From: Chromatiaceae bacterium
GTDB taxonomy: Bacteria; Pseudomonadota; Gammaproteobacteria; Chromatiales; Chromatiaceae
Direction of reading: 5' to 3'
NCBI GenBank assembly: GCA_024235175.1
Contig: JACKMX010000007.1
Location: forward strand, 62,001 to 126,000
DNA length: 64,000 nt
Part shown: piece by piece, positions 33,697 to 41,543 of the stretch
Layout of the letters: every line of letters starts with the position of its first letter
How positions within the stretch are numbered: the stretch's first letter is position 1
The notes under the pieces: generated by a model
Seen by the model: only the letters and a program-made list of their open reading frames with translations
The model's database searches: none
What the model was told of the DNA's origin: nothing
Program-made: the position numbers and the translations under genes

Positions 33697-34083
33697 ATGA
33701 AGTCGAACACATACACAATTTCTGATCTTGCAAGGGAGTACGACATCACCCCCAGGACGATCAGGTTTTATGAGGATCAGGGATTGCTGACCCCCTCCCG
33801 CGAGGGACGCCAGCGGGTTTTCAGCGAAGGCGATAACGTACGGCTGCGTTTGATCCTGCGCGGCAAAAGGCTCGGCTTCTCCCTGTCGGAAGCGAAAGAG
33901 ATCATCGAGCTCTACGGTGTGGAGTCGGGCGGTGAGCGCCAGTTGACCTATCTGCTGGAGAAAATAGAGCAGCGCAGAGTCAACCTCAAACAGCAGCAGG
34001 AGGACATCAAGTCAATGCTGCTGGAGCTGAAAAGCGTTGAGAAGCGGGTGAGAGCCGCGTTGAAGGAGATGCAGTCGAAGTGA
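33697..34083 (+). CDS. liuR: MerR-family regulator, LiuR-type
   Basis: A regulator of 128 residues. The winged helix-turn-helix is YTISDLAREYDITPRTIRFYEDQGLL at residues ~5-30, followed by a second DNA-contact helix and a coiled-coil dimerisation helix (~80-125). There is no cysteine metal-binding pattern, so it is not a metal or redox MerR. Its position between icmF and liuA, and four palindromic operators nearby, identify it as the probable regulator of branched-chain acyl-CoA catabolism. The effector is unknown from sequence. GGAGAGGAG precedes the ATG. Confidence 0.85.
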   Translation: MKSNTYTISDLAREYDITPRTIRFYEDQGLLTPSREGRQRVFSEGDNVRLRLILRGKRLGFSLSEAKEIIELYGVESGGERQLTYLLEKIEQRRVNLKQQQEDIKSMLLELKSVEKRVRAALKEMQSK

Positions 34084-34439
34084 GGTGGCCAAGTTTCGAA
34101 GTCGAACCGCCGACCCACATTGATTTCTTCACTCATTATCTTGCGGTTTGAATCCGACCCCCAAATTAACGGCCTGTGCAGGGCGGAATTCCCCAGCAGA
34201 TTCCGCCAATTGCAGGGTGGCCTCCAAATCGGTTCCCGTTGCTGCGATCTGCGGTGAATGCTGATGGCGGATAGCCCAGCAGGCATCCGTCCGACCGGGG
34301 AGTAGCCAGCGTAAGGCGGAACTTTGAGGGAGGTTCTGTCAATTGGCTTCCCAATAATCAGCAAACCTTATCTTGCACCACCTCCCTGCATCATCGATTC
34401 AAGAGAGGCTCCCCCCAGACAACCCCGTGCAGATTAGGT
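34084..34439. other. Non-coding gap between liuR and the liuA operator
   Basis: No convincing gene. A small hairpin is present near 34181-34205 (GGCGGAAT...ATTCCGCC). The rest shows no repeat that I recognise. Confidence 0.4.
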
Positions 34440-34459
34440 TGACGTTTACGTAAACGTAA
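34440..34459. promoter_or_regulatory. LiuR-type operator upstream of liuA
   Basis: The 16-bp core ACGTTTACGTAAACGT (34442-34457) is identical to the other three sites; the flanks are TTG and AAG, so the palindrome is slightly asymmetric. It lies ~110 bp before the isovaleryl-CoA dehydrogenase start and should control the leucine operon. Confidence 0.78.
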
Positions 34460-34568
34460 GCTATTTTGCCATTGTGATTATTTGACATGGGTTCAGGCTC
34501 CAGCTGGTTTCAGCAACCTGGCCAAACGAAAACAACAAGAATGCAAAAACCTGAACGGAGAACTGTGA

Positions 34569-35735
34569 ATGGTCCATCTGCCGTCGCTCAATTTCGGTCT
34601 TGGTGATACCGTCGATATGCTGCGCGATTCGGTGCGCGATTTCGCCGCCAGCGAGATCGCGCCGCAGGCCGCCGAAATAGACCTGCGAAACGAGTTCCCC
34701 GCGCCACTCTGGAGCAAGCTGGGCGATATGGGCTTGCTCGGTATCACGGTTCCCGAGGAGTATGGCGGCGCCGATATGGGCTACCTGTCGCACATGGTCG
34801 CGATGGAGGAGATCAGCCGCGCCTCGGCGTCGGTCGGTCTGAGTTACGGCGCCCACTCCAATCTTTGTGTCAATCAGATCAAGCGCAACGGCAGTGAAGC
34901 GCAGAAGCGGCGTCTGCTGCCCAGACTGATCAGCGGCGAGCATGTAGGCGCACTCGCCATGTCGGAGCCGAATGCCGGGTCTGATGTGGTCAGCCTGCGG
35001 CTGAAAGCGGAGAAAAAAGGCGACCGGTATCTGCTCAACGGCACCAAAATGTGGATCACCAACGGCCCGGAGGCGGACGTGATCGTGGTCTACGCCCGCA
35101 CCGATCCGAACGCCGGACCAAAAGGCATCACCGCGTTTCTGGTCGAGCGCGAGTTCTCGCGAGTAGTCTCGGCGCAGAAGCTGGACAAGCTGGGCATGCG
35201 CGGCTCCAACACCGGCGAGCTGGTGTTTCAGGATTGCGAGGTGCCGGAGGAGAACATACTCGGCGAGCTGAACGGCGGCGTGCGGGTGTTGATGAGCGGC
35301 CTGGACTATGAGCGCGCGGTGCTGGCCGCCGGTCCGCTCGGTATCATGCAGGCGTGTATGGATGTGGTGGTTCCCTATATCCACGAACGCGAGCAGTTCG
35401 GCCGGCCGATCGGCGAGTTCGAGCTGATACAGGGCAAGATGGCGGATATGTATACCACACTGAACGCCTGCCGCGCCTACGTCTACGCTGTGGGGCAGGC
35501 GTGCGACCGCGGTGAGACCACGCGCAAGGACGCCGCCGGAGCGATTCTCTACGCGGCCGAGAAGGCGACCTGGATGGCGCTGCAGGCGATTCAGACGCTG
35601 GGCGGCAACGGCTACATCAATGAATATCCGACCGGGCGTCTGCTGCGCGATGCCAAATTGTATGAGATCGGCGCCGGCACTTCGGAGATCCGCCGCATGC
35701 TGATCGGCCGCGAGCTGTTCAACGAGACGCGGTGA
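34569..35735 (+). CDS. liuA: Isovaleryl-CoA dehydrogenase
   Basis: A flavin acyl-CoA dehydrogenase of 388 residues. AMSEPNAGSDVVSL and MWITNGPEADV are flavin-binding regions. GLDYERAVLAAGPLGI places the catalytic Glu in the helix position characteristic of isovaleryl-CoA dehydrogenases, whereas most family members have it in the C-terminal YEGTS segment, which here reads YEIGAGTSEI. It oxidises isovaleryl-CoA to 3-methylcrotonyl-CoA and passes electrons to ETF, whose beta subunit gene ends the window. GGAGAA precedes the ATG. Confidence 0.95.
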   Translation: MVHLPSLNFGLGDTVDMLRDSVRDFAASEIAPQAAEIDLRNEFPAPLWSKLGDMGLLGITVPEEYGGADMGYLSHMVAMEEISRASASVGLSYGAHSNLCVNQIKRNGSEAQKRRLLPRLISGEHVGALAMSEPNAGSDVVSLRLKAEKKGDRYLLNGTKMWITNGPEADVIVVYARTDPNAGPKGITAFLVEREFSRVVSAQKLDKLGMRGSNTGELVFQDCEVPEENILGELNGGVRVLMSGLDYERAVLAAGPLGIMQACMDVVVPYIHEREQFGRPIGEFELIQGKMADMYTTLNACRAYVYAVGQACDRGETTRKDAAGAILYAAEKATWMALQAIQTLGGNGYINEYPTGRLLRDAKLYEIGAGTSEIRRMLIGRELFNETR

Positions 35736-35764
35736 GAAACGGTTAACCAGAGTTGGAGCAACAC

Positions 35765-36946
35765 ATGAACGATCCAGTCGTCATCGTCAGCGCCATGCGC
35801 ACCCCGATGGGCGGGTTCCAGGGCACACTGGCTGCGCAAACCGCACCTGAACTGGGCGCGGTCGCGATCAAAGCGGCGGTGGCATCCGCCGGCATCTCCA
35901 CGGAAGACGTGCAGGAGGTGCTGATGGGCAACGTGCTGTCGGCCGGGCTTGGGCAGGCACCGGCGCGCCAGGCCAGTCTGGGTGCCGGACTGCCGCTCGC
36001 CACCGGCTGCACCACAATCAGCAAGGTGTGCGGCTCGGGGATGAAGGCGACCATGCTGGCGCACGACCTGTTGCTGGCGGGAACCAATCAGATCATGGTG
36101 GCGGGCGGTATGGAGAGCATGAGCAATGCTCCCTATCTGCTGCCGAAGGCGCGCGCGGGGATGCGGCTTGGGCACGCCCAGGCGATAGATCATATGTTTT
36201 TCGATGGCCTGGAGGACGCCTACGACAAGGGGCGGCTGATGGGCACCTTCGCCGAGGATTGCGCGGCCAAATTCGGATTCACCCGCGAGCAGCAGGATGC
36301 GTTTGCGATCACCTCGCTGACGCGTGCTAAGCAGGCGATCCAGACCGGCCTGTTCAAGCCGGAAATCGCCCCGGTGGCGGTCAGCGACCGCAGCGGCGAG
36401 CGGCTGGTGGAGAGCGACGAACAGCCGTTCAATGCCAATATCGAGAAGATTCCTCACATGCGCCCGGCGTTCCGCAAGGAGGGCACGGTCACCGCCGCCA
36501 ACTCCAGCTCTATATCCGACGGCGCTGCCGCGCTGGTATTGATGCGTGCGTCAGAGGCTGAGCGACGCGGCCTGAAGCCGCGTGCGGTGATACTCGGCCA
36601 CAGCACACAAGCGCAGGAGCCCAGCTGGTTCACCACCGCGCCGGTGGCGGCGATGGGTAAGCTGCTGGAGCAGCTGAAATGGCGTGCCGACGAGGTCGAT
36701 CTGTACGAGATCAACGAAGCGTTCGCGGTGGTGACGATGGCGGCGATGGCGTCGCTGAAGCTGCCGCACGACAAAGTCAATGTACACGGTGGTGCCTGTG
36801 CACTGGGACATCCGATCGGTGCCTCCGGCGCGCGCATTCTGGTCACGCTGATTTCGGCGCTGGAGCAGCGTGGATTGAAGCGGGGTATGGCGTCGCTCTG
36901 TATCGGCGGCGGCGAAGCCACGGCGATGGCGGTGGAGATCCTATGA
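35765..36946 (+). CDS. Acetyl-CoA C-acetyltransferase (thiolase)
   Basis: A 393-residue degradative/biosynthetic-type thiolase. TISKVCGSGMKA holds the nucleophilic Cys, GGMESMSNAPY the substrate loop, CALGHPIGASGARI the His, and LCIGGGEATAMAVE the second Cys region. It cleaves or forms acetoacetyl-CoA. In this cluster it can process acetoacetate from HMG-CoA lyase, or the acetoacetyl-CoA from the IcmF branch. Its TGA overlaps the next ATG by four bases. Confidence 0.93.
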   Translation: MNDPVVIVSAMRTPMGGFQGTLAAQTAPELGAVAIKAAVASAGISTEDVQEVLMGNVLSAGLGQAPARQASLGAGLPLATGCTTISKVCGSGMKATMLAHDLLLAGTNQIMVAGGMESMSNAPYLLPKARAGMRLGHAQAIDHMFFDGLEDAYDKGRLMGTFAEDCAAKFGFTREQQDAFAITSLTRAKQAIQTGLFKPEIAPVAVSDRSGERLVESDEQPFNANIEKIPHMRPAFRKEGTVTAANSSSISDGAAALVLMRASEAERRGLKPRAVILGHSTQAQEPSWFTTAPVAAMGKLLEQLKWRADEVDLYEINEAFAVVTMAAMASLKLPHDKVNVHGGACALGHPIGASGARILVTLISALEQRGLKRGMASLCIGGGEATAMAVEIL

Positions 36947-38076
36947 TCCTGACCGAAGAGCAGATCATGATCCGCGACATGGCACGTGAGTTCGCCTGCG
37001 AACGGCTGCTGCCCAATGCCGCCCGCTGGGACCGGGAGAGCCATTTCCCGGCCGAGGAGCTGGCGGAGATGGGGGAACTCGGCCTGTACGGCATGACCGT
37101 GCCGGAGGCCTGGGGCGGTTCCGAGACCGGCTACGTCGCCTTCGCGCTGGCGATCGAGGAGATCGCGGCAGGCGACGGCGCCTGTTCCACCATCCTCAGC
37201 GTCAACAACTCGGTGGTGTGCGGTCCGCTGCTCAACTTCGGCAGCGACTATCTGAAGGAGAAGTACCTGCGTCCGCTCGCCTCCGGCAGGATGCTGGGCT
37301 GCTTCTGCCTCACCGAGCCGCAGGCCGGATCGGATGCGGCTGCATTGAAGACCCGCGCACTGCGCGACGGCGATGAGTATGTCATCAACGGCACCAAGCA
37401 GTTCATCACCTCGGGTAAACATGGACAGCTGGCCATCGTGTTCGCGGTCACCGATCCCGCTGCGGGAAAGAAGGGTATAAGCGCATTTGCGGTGCCGACC
37501 GACAATCCGGGTTACAAGGTGGCGGTGGTGGAGGAGAAGATGGGTCAGCACGCATCGGACACCGCGCAGATCTTTTTCGACGACTGCCGCATCCCCGCCG
37601 ACCACCTGATCGGAGAGGAGGGCGAAGGCTACCGGATCGCGCTGAGCAACCTGGAGGCCGGCCGCATCGGCATCGCCGCCCAGAGCGTTGGGATGGCGCG
37701 CGCCGCGTACCAGGCGGCGCTGGTATATGCGCGGGAGCGCGAGAGCTTCGGCCGGCCGATCATCGAACACCAGGCGGTGGCCTTCCGGCTGGCGGATATG
37801 GCAACGCAGCTGGAAGCGGCGCATCTGCTGGTGATGCAGGCCGCTGAGTTGCGCGACGCAAACCGTCCTTGTCTGAAGGAGGCCTGCATGGCCAAACTGT
37901 TCGCTTCGGAAGCCGCCGAAAAGATCTGTTCCGACGCCATACAGGTGCATGGCGGCTACGGCTACCTGAAAGATTTCCCGGTCGAACGCATATTCCGCGA
38001 CGTGCGCATCAGCCAGATCTATGAGGGGACCAGCGATATTCAGAGGATGGTGATTGCGCGAAATTTGGAGCTTTGA
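36943..38076 (+). CDS. Short/branched-chain acyl-CoA dehydrogenase
   Basis: A dehydrogenase of 377 residues starting at the ATGA overlap with the thiolase gene; the open frame continues upstream through thiolase and is not used. CFCLTEPQAGSDAAA and KQFITSGKHGQ are FAD sites, and QIYEGTSDIQRMVIARNL carries the catalytic Glu in the usual place, unlike liuA. Substrates such as isobutyryl-, 2-methylbutyryl- or butyryl-CoA fit the context; the last would link to IcmF. Which one is undecided. Confidence 0.9.
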   Translation: MILTEEQIMIRDMAREFACERLLPNAARWDRESHFPAEELAEMGELGLYGMTVPEAWGGSETGYVAFALAIEEIAAGDGACSTILSVNNSVVCGPLLNFGSDYLKEKYLRPLASGRMLGCFCLTEPQAGSDAAALKTRALRDGDEYVINGTKQFITSGKHGQLAIVFAVTDPAAGKKGISAFAVPTDNPGYKVAVVEEKMGQHASDTAQIFFDDCRIPADHLIGEEGEGYRIALSNLEAGRIGIAAQSVGMARAAYQAALVYARERESFGRPIIEHQAVAFRLADMATQLEAAHLLVMQAAELRDANRPCLKEACMAKLFASEAAEKICSDAIQVHGGYGYLKDFPVERIFRDVRISQIYEGTSDIQRMVIARNLEL

Positions 38077-38121
38077 GAAAACAATGCAGAGAAAACCGTT
38101 AGGGCCAAAGGCCAGAAATAC

Positions 38122-38153
38122 AGGGCCAAGGGCCGAGGGCCGAGGGCCGAGGA
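38122..38153 (+). repeat. GGGCCRA heptanucleotide array 1
   Basis: Four tandem heptamers: GGGCCAA followed by three GGGCCGA. The sequence is complementary to array 3 at 38440, so the two could pair across ~290 bp. Confidence 0.8.
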
Positions 38154-38229
38154 GAACAACAGGGCACGTACTTGTTTTTCCTAGGCCCTTAGCCCTCGTA
38201 CCTCAGCCCTGTTGTTGAGGAGCAGATTG

Positions 38230-38310
38230 CGTAGCCTGGATGCAGCTGGGCGAGCTCGCGGAGGCATGTCTGTGTCCCCCCGGATTCCGCTGCGCTCCAT
38301 CCGGGCTACG
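38230..38310. mobile_element. 81-bp GTAGCC-type inverted-repeat element
   Basis: The ends CGTAGCCTGGATGCAGC and GCTCCATCCGGGCTACG are inverted with 15 of 17 matching. The internal text GGATTCCGCTGCGCTCCATC is a familiar dispersed repeat style in proteobacterial genomes. It lies between heptamer arrays 1 and 2, in the gap between the acyl-CoA dehydrogenase and isomerase genes. Confidence 0.65.
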
Positions 38311-38322
38311 GGTCTAGAAACT

Positions 38323-38347
38323 TAGGGCCGAGGGCCAAGGGCCGAGG
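38323..38347 (+). repeat. GGGCCRA heptanucleotide array 2
   Basis: Three heptamers (GGGCCGA, GGGCCAA, GGGCCGA) in the same orientation as array 1. Confidence 0.75.
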
Positions 38348-38439
38348 AACGGGAGTGAAGGCCAGATATTTGAAACAGTAACAAAGAATGAGGTAAAGGG
38401 AATATGGCAACAGGAAAAACCAGAGCACCTATTGATTTT

Positions 38440-38500
38440 CCTCGGCCCTCGGCCCTCGGCCCTTAGCCCTTGGCCCTGTTGTTTCAGCCCTCGGCCCTTG
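38440..38500 (-). repeat. GGGCCRA heptanucleotide array 3, inverted
   Basis: The complementary heptamers CTCGGCC repeat several times up to 38482, and a further CCTCGGCCCTTG ends at 38500. The array is inverted relative to arrays 1 and 2, and ends ~20 bp before the ribosome-binding site of the isomerase gene. Confidence 0.78.
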
Positions 38501-38529
38501 TGTTTCGATCCTGTTGTAAGGAGCAGCCG

Positions 38530-39132
38530 ATGTTGTCAGCTTTAGAGTTTTATTTCGACTTCTACTCCCCCTACGGCTATCTGGCCAGCCTGCGCATTGA
38601 TGAGATCGCAGCCAGGCAGGGTTACGAAGTGATCTGGCGGCCCTTCCTGCTGGGTCCGGCATTCGCCGCCACCGGTCACCGGCCGTTGCTGGATACGCCG
38701 TTGATGGGCGATTATGTAGCGCACGATTTTGCCCGCAGCGCACGCCTGCAGGGTGCCGTGTTCAGGTTACCGGAAGAGTTCCCGAAAGCCGCGCTGGCGC
38801 CAAGCAGGGCCTATTACTGGCTGTTCGACCAACAGCCGGAAAACGCCAAAAAGCTGGCTAAGGCGGTCTACCGGGTTACGTTTGAACAGGGCAGGGACGG
38901 GACCCAGCCGGAGCTGGTGGCGGATCTGGCAGAACCTCTGGGCGTCGACAGGAAGCAGCTGCTGACCGCAATTACCACAGCCGAGGTGAAAGAGCGTTTG
39001 AAGCAGGAGACACAGGCAGCGATGGCGCGCGGCGTATTCGGTTCGCCCTTTGTTTTTATCGGAGATGAGCCTTTCTGGGGCAACGACCGCCTGGAACAGG
39101 TGGAGCGCTGGCTGCAGACCGGAGGCTGGTGA
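38530..39132 (+). CDS. DsbA-fold isomerase, 2-hydroxychromene-2-carboxylate isomerase family
   Basis: A protein of 200 residues with the family opening EFYFDFYSPYGYLAS, where Ser replaces the redox Cys pair of DsbA, and the closing GVFGSPFVFIGDEPFWGNDRL. It is a glutathione-dependent kappa-GST-like isomerase. The family acts on naphthalene-type intermediates, but relatives are also found in leucine and acyl-CoA gene clusters, where the role is unknown. AAGGAGCAGCCG precedes the ATG. It overlaps the MCC beta start by one base. Confidence 0.82.
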   Translation: MLSALEFYFDFYSPYGYLASLRIDEIAARQGYEVIWRPFLLGPAFAATGHRPLLDTPLMGDYVAHDFARSARLQGAVFRLPEEFPKAALAPSRAYYWLFDQQPENAKKLAKAVYRVTFEQGRDGTQPELVADLAEPLGVDRKQLLTAITTAEVKERLKQETQAAMARGVFGSPFVFIGDEPFWGNDRLEQVERWLQTGGW

Positions 39133-40739
39133 TGTCCATCATCGGCAGCAGCGTCAATCCACGTTCGGAGAGCTTCCGCAACAACAGCGAGGCGATGCAG
39201 AGTCTGGTGGAGGATCTTCGCAACAAGGTATCGGTGATATCCCAAGGTGGCGGTGAGCGCGCCTGTGAGCGCCATCGCAGCCGCGGCAAGCTGCTGCCCA
39301 GGGAGCGCATTCGGGTGCTGCTCGATGCCGGCTCACCGTTTCTCGAACTCTCCCAGTTTGCCGCGCATGGCATGTACAACGGCGAGGTGCCGGCAGCCGG
39401 CATCATCACCGGCATCGGCCGGGTGAGCGGCCAGGAGTGCCTGATCATTGCCAATGACGCCACGGTGAAGGGCGGCAGCTACTATCCGATGACCGTGAAG
39501 AAGCACCTGCGCGCCCAGGATATCGCAAGAGAAAATCATCTGCCGTGCATCTATCTGGTTGACTCCGGCGGCGCAAATCTGCCGAGCCAGGACGAGGTGT
39601 TCCCGGACCGCGACCACTTCGGCCGGATCTTTTACAACCAGGCCAACCTCTCCGCCGCGGGCATCCCGCAGATCGCCGTGGTAATGGGCTCCTGCACCGC
39701 GGGCGGCGCTTACGTGCCGGCCATGTCGGACGAGAGCATCATCGTACGCCGCCAGGGGACCATATTTCTCGGCGGACCGCCACTGGTCAAGGCGGCTACC
39801 GGCGAAGTGGTCAGCGCCGAGGAGCTGGGCGGCGCTGAGGTGCATTCGCGCATCTCTGGCGTGACCGACCACTATGCGATGAACGACTCGCACGCGCTGG
39901 GTCTGGCACGCCGGGCGGTGGCCAATCTGAACCGCAGCAAACAGCCCCGGCTGGCGCTGGCAGAACCGAGGGAGCCGCTGTATCCGGCCGATGAGCTGTA
40001 CGGCATAGTGCCCGCCGACCGGCGCATTCCGTTCGATATCCGTGAGGTGATCGCCCGGGTGGTTGACGGCAGCGAGTTCGACGAATTCAAGAAGCTGTAC
40101 GGTGCCACGCTGATCTGTGGCTTCGCGCACATCCACGGCTACCCGGTCGGCATAGTAGCCAACAACGGTATCCTCTTCTCCGAGTCGGCGCTGAAAGGGG
40201 CTCATTTCGTCGAGCTTTGCGCGCAGCGCGCCATTCCGTTGCTCTTTCTGCAGAACATCACCGGCTTCATGGTAGGTAAAAAATATGAAGAGGGCGGCAT
40301 CGCAAAAGATGGCGCCAAGATGGTCACCGCAGTGGCCTGTGCCCGGGTGCCCAAGTTCACCGTCGTGGTGGGGGGCAGCTTCGGTGCCGGCAACTATGCC
40401 ATGTGCGGTCGTGCCTATGGCGGCCGCTTCCTGTGGATGTGGCCCAACGCGCGCATTTCGGTGATGGGCGGCGAGCAGGCGGCCAATGTGCTGGCGCAGA
40501 TCAAGCGCGATGCGTTGGAGGCGCGGGGCGAGCGCTGGAGCAGCGAGGAGGAGTCCGATTTCAAACAGCCGGTGATGGCACAGTACGAGCGCCAGGGCCA
40601 CCCCTACTACGCCAGTGCCAGGCTGTGGGACGACGGCATCATCGATCCGGCCGATACGCGCATGGTATTGGGCCTTGGCATCTCGGCCGCCCTCAACGCG
40701 CCGATCGAGAAAACCCGGTTTGGTGTATTCAGGATGTGA
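39132..40739 (+). CDS. liuB: 3-methylcrotonyl-CoA carboxylase, beta (carboxyltransferase) subunit
   Basis: A biotin-dependent carboxyltransferase of 535 residues. It has paired crotonase-like halves: the GGGERACERHRSRGKLLPRERI opening, GGSYYPMTVKKHLRAQDIA, AVVMGSCTAGGAYVPAMSDE and NITGFMVGKKYEEGGIAKDGAKM. It transfers CO2 from carboxybiotin on the alpha subunit to 3-methylcrotonyl-CoA. It is the leucine-pathway member rather than propionyl-CoA carboxylase, judged by its neighbours (isovaleryl-CoA dehydrogenase, methylglutaconyl hydratase, alpha subunit). Confidence 0.94.
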   Translation: MSIIGSSVNPRSESFRNNSEAMQSLVEDLRNKVSVISQGGGERACERHRSRGKLLPRERIRVLLDAGSPFLELSQFAAHGMYNGEVPAAGIITGIGRVSGQECLIIANDATVKGGSYYPMTVKKHLRAQDIARENHLPCIYLVDSGGANLPSQDEVFPDRDHFGRIFYNQANLSAAGIPQIAVVMGSCTAGGAYVPAMSDESIIVRRQGTIFLGGPPLVKAATGEVVSAEELGGAEVHSRISGVTDHYAMNDSHALGLARRAVANLNRSKQPRLALAEPREPLYPADELYGIVPADRRIPFDIREVIARVVDGSEFDEFKKLYGATLICGFAHIHGYPVGIVANNGILFSESALKGAHFVELCAQRAIPLLFLQNITGFMVGKKYEEGGIAKDGAKMVTAVACARVPKFTVVVGGSFGAGNYAMCGRAYGGRFLWMWPNARISVMGGEQAANVLAQIKRDALEARGERWSSEEESDFKQPVMAQYERQGHPYYASARLWDDGIIDPADTRMVLGLGISAALNAPIEKTRFGVFRM

Positions 40740-40742
40740 CAG

Positions 40743-41540
40743 ATGATGGCAGACAACAGCGTAATTCTTGAGACCGACGCCCGGGGTATCGCCTTCCTTA
40801 CCCTCAATCGTCCGGATATTCACAACGCCTTCGACGATGCGCTGATCGGCAGCCTGCTGCGTGCGTTGGAATCGGTCGAGTCAGACCCGGGGATCAGGGC
40901 GCTGGTGCTGCGTTCCGAGGGGAAGAGCTTCTCCGCCGGTGCCGATCTGAATTGGATGCGGCGCATGGCCGGCTACGACCGTGAGGAGAATCATAAGGAT
41001 GCGCTGCAGCTCGCGGCGCTGATGGCACGGCTGAACAAACTGAACAAACCGACCATCGCCCGGGTTCAGGGAGCGGCATTCGGCGGCGGGGTCGGGCTTG
41101 TAGCCTGCTGCGACATTGCGATCGCCGCGGAGCGGGCACAGTTTGCACTGACCGAGGTACGGCTTGGTCTGTTGCCGGCGGTGATCTCCCCCTACGTGAT
41201 CGCCGCCATCGGCGAGCGCGCCGCCAGACGCTATATGCTGACCGGCGAGCGCTTTGACGCAACCGAGGCCAAGCGTATCGGACTGCTGCACGAGGTGGTT
41301 CCGGAAGATCAGCTCGACACTACACTCGAGGGTTTTCTGGAGAATCTGCTCAAAGGGAGTCCGCTGGCGTTGACCGCCGCGAAGTCGTTGATCTTTGCCG
41401 TATCCCGTCAACCCACCAGTGAGGCGGTGATCGCGGATACCGCAGCGCGTATCACCGATATCCGCGCTTCGGCCGAGGGGCGTGAGGGTGTCAGCGCCTT
41501 TCTGGAGAAGCGTCCGCCTGCCTGGATAAAGCCGAGGTAG
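40743..41540 (+). CDS. liuC: Methylglutaconyl-CoA hydratase
   Basis: A crotonase-family hydratase of 265 residues. SFSAGADLNWMRRMAGY is characteristic of AUH/LiuC proteins, with GAAFGGGVGLVACCD as the second oxyanion strand and LTEVRLGLLPAVISPYV near the catalytic Glu. It converts 3-methylglutaconyl-CoA to HMG-CoA. It follows the beta subunit gene by three bases and precedes the alpha subunit gene by three bases. Confidence 0.93.
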   Translation: MMADNSVILETDARGIAFLTLNRPDIHNAFDDALIGSLLRALESVESDPGIRALVLRSEGKSFSAGADLNWMRRMAGYDREENHKDALQLAALMARLNKLNKPTIARVQGAAFGGGVGLVACCDIAIAAERAQFALTEVRLGLLPAVISPYVIAAIGERAARRYMLTGERFDATEAKRIGLLHEVVPEDQLDTTLEGFLENLLKGSPLALTAAKSLIFAVSRQPTSEAVIADTAARITDIRASAEGREGVSAFLEKRPPAWIKPR

Positions 41541-41543
41541 CCG

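Noticed and set aside
38122..38500. Possible CRISPR array
   Set aside because: The repeats are contiguous 7-mers without unique spacers, and no cas genes are present.
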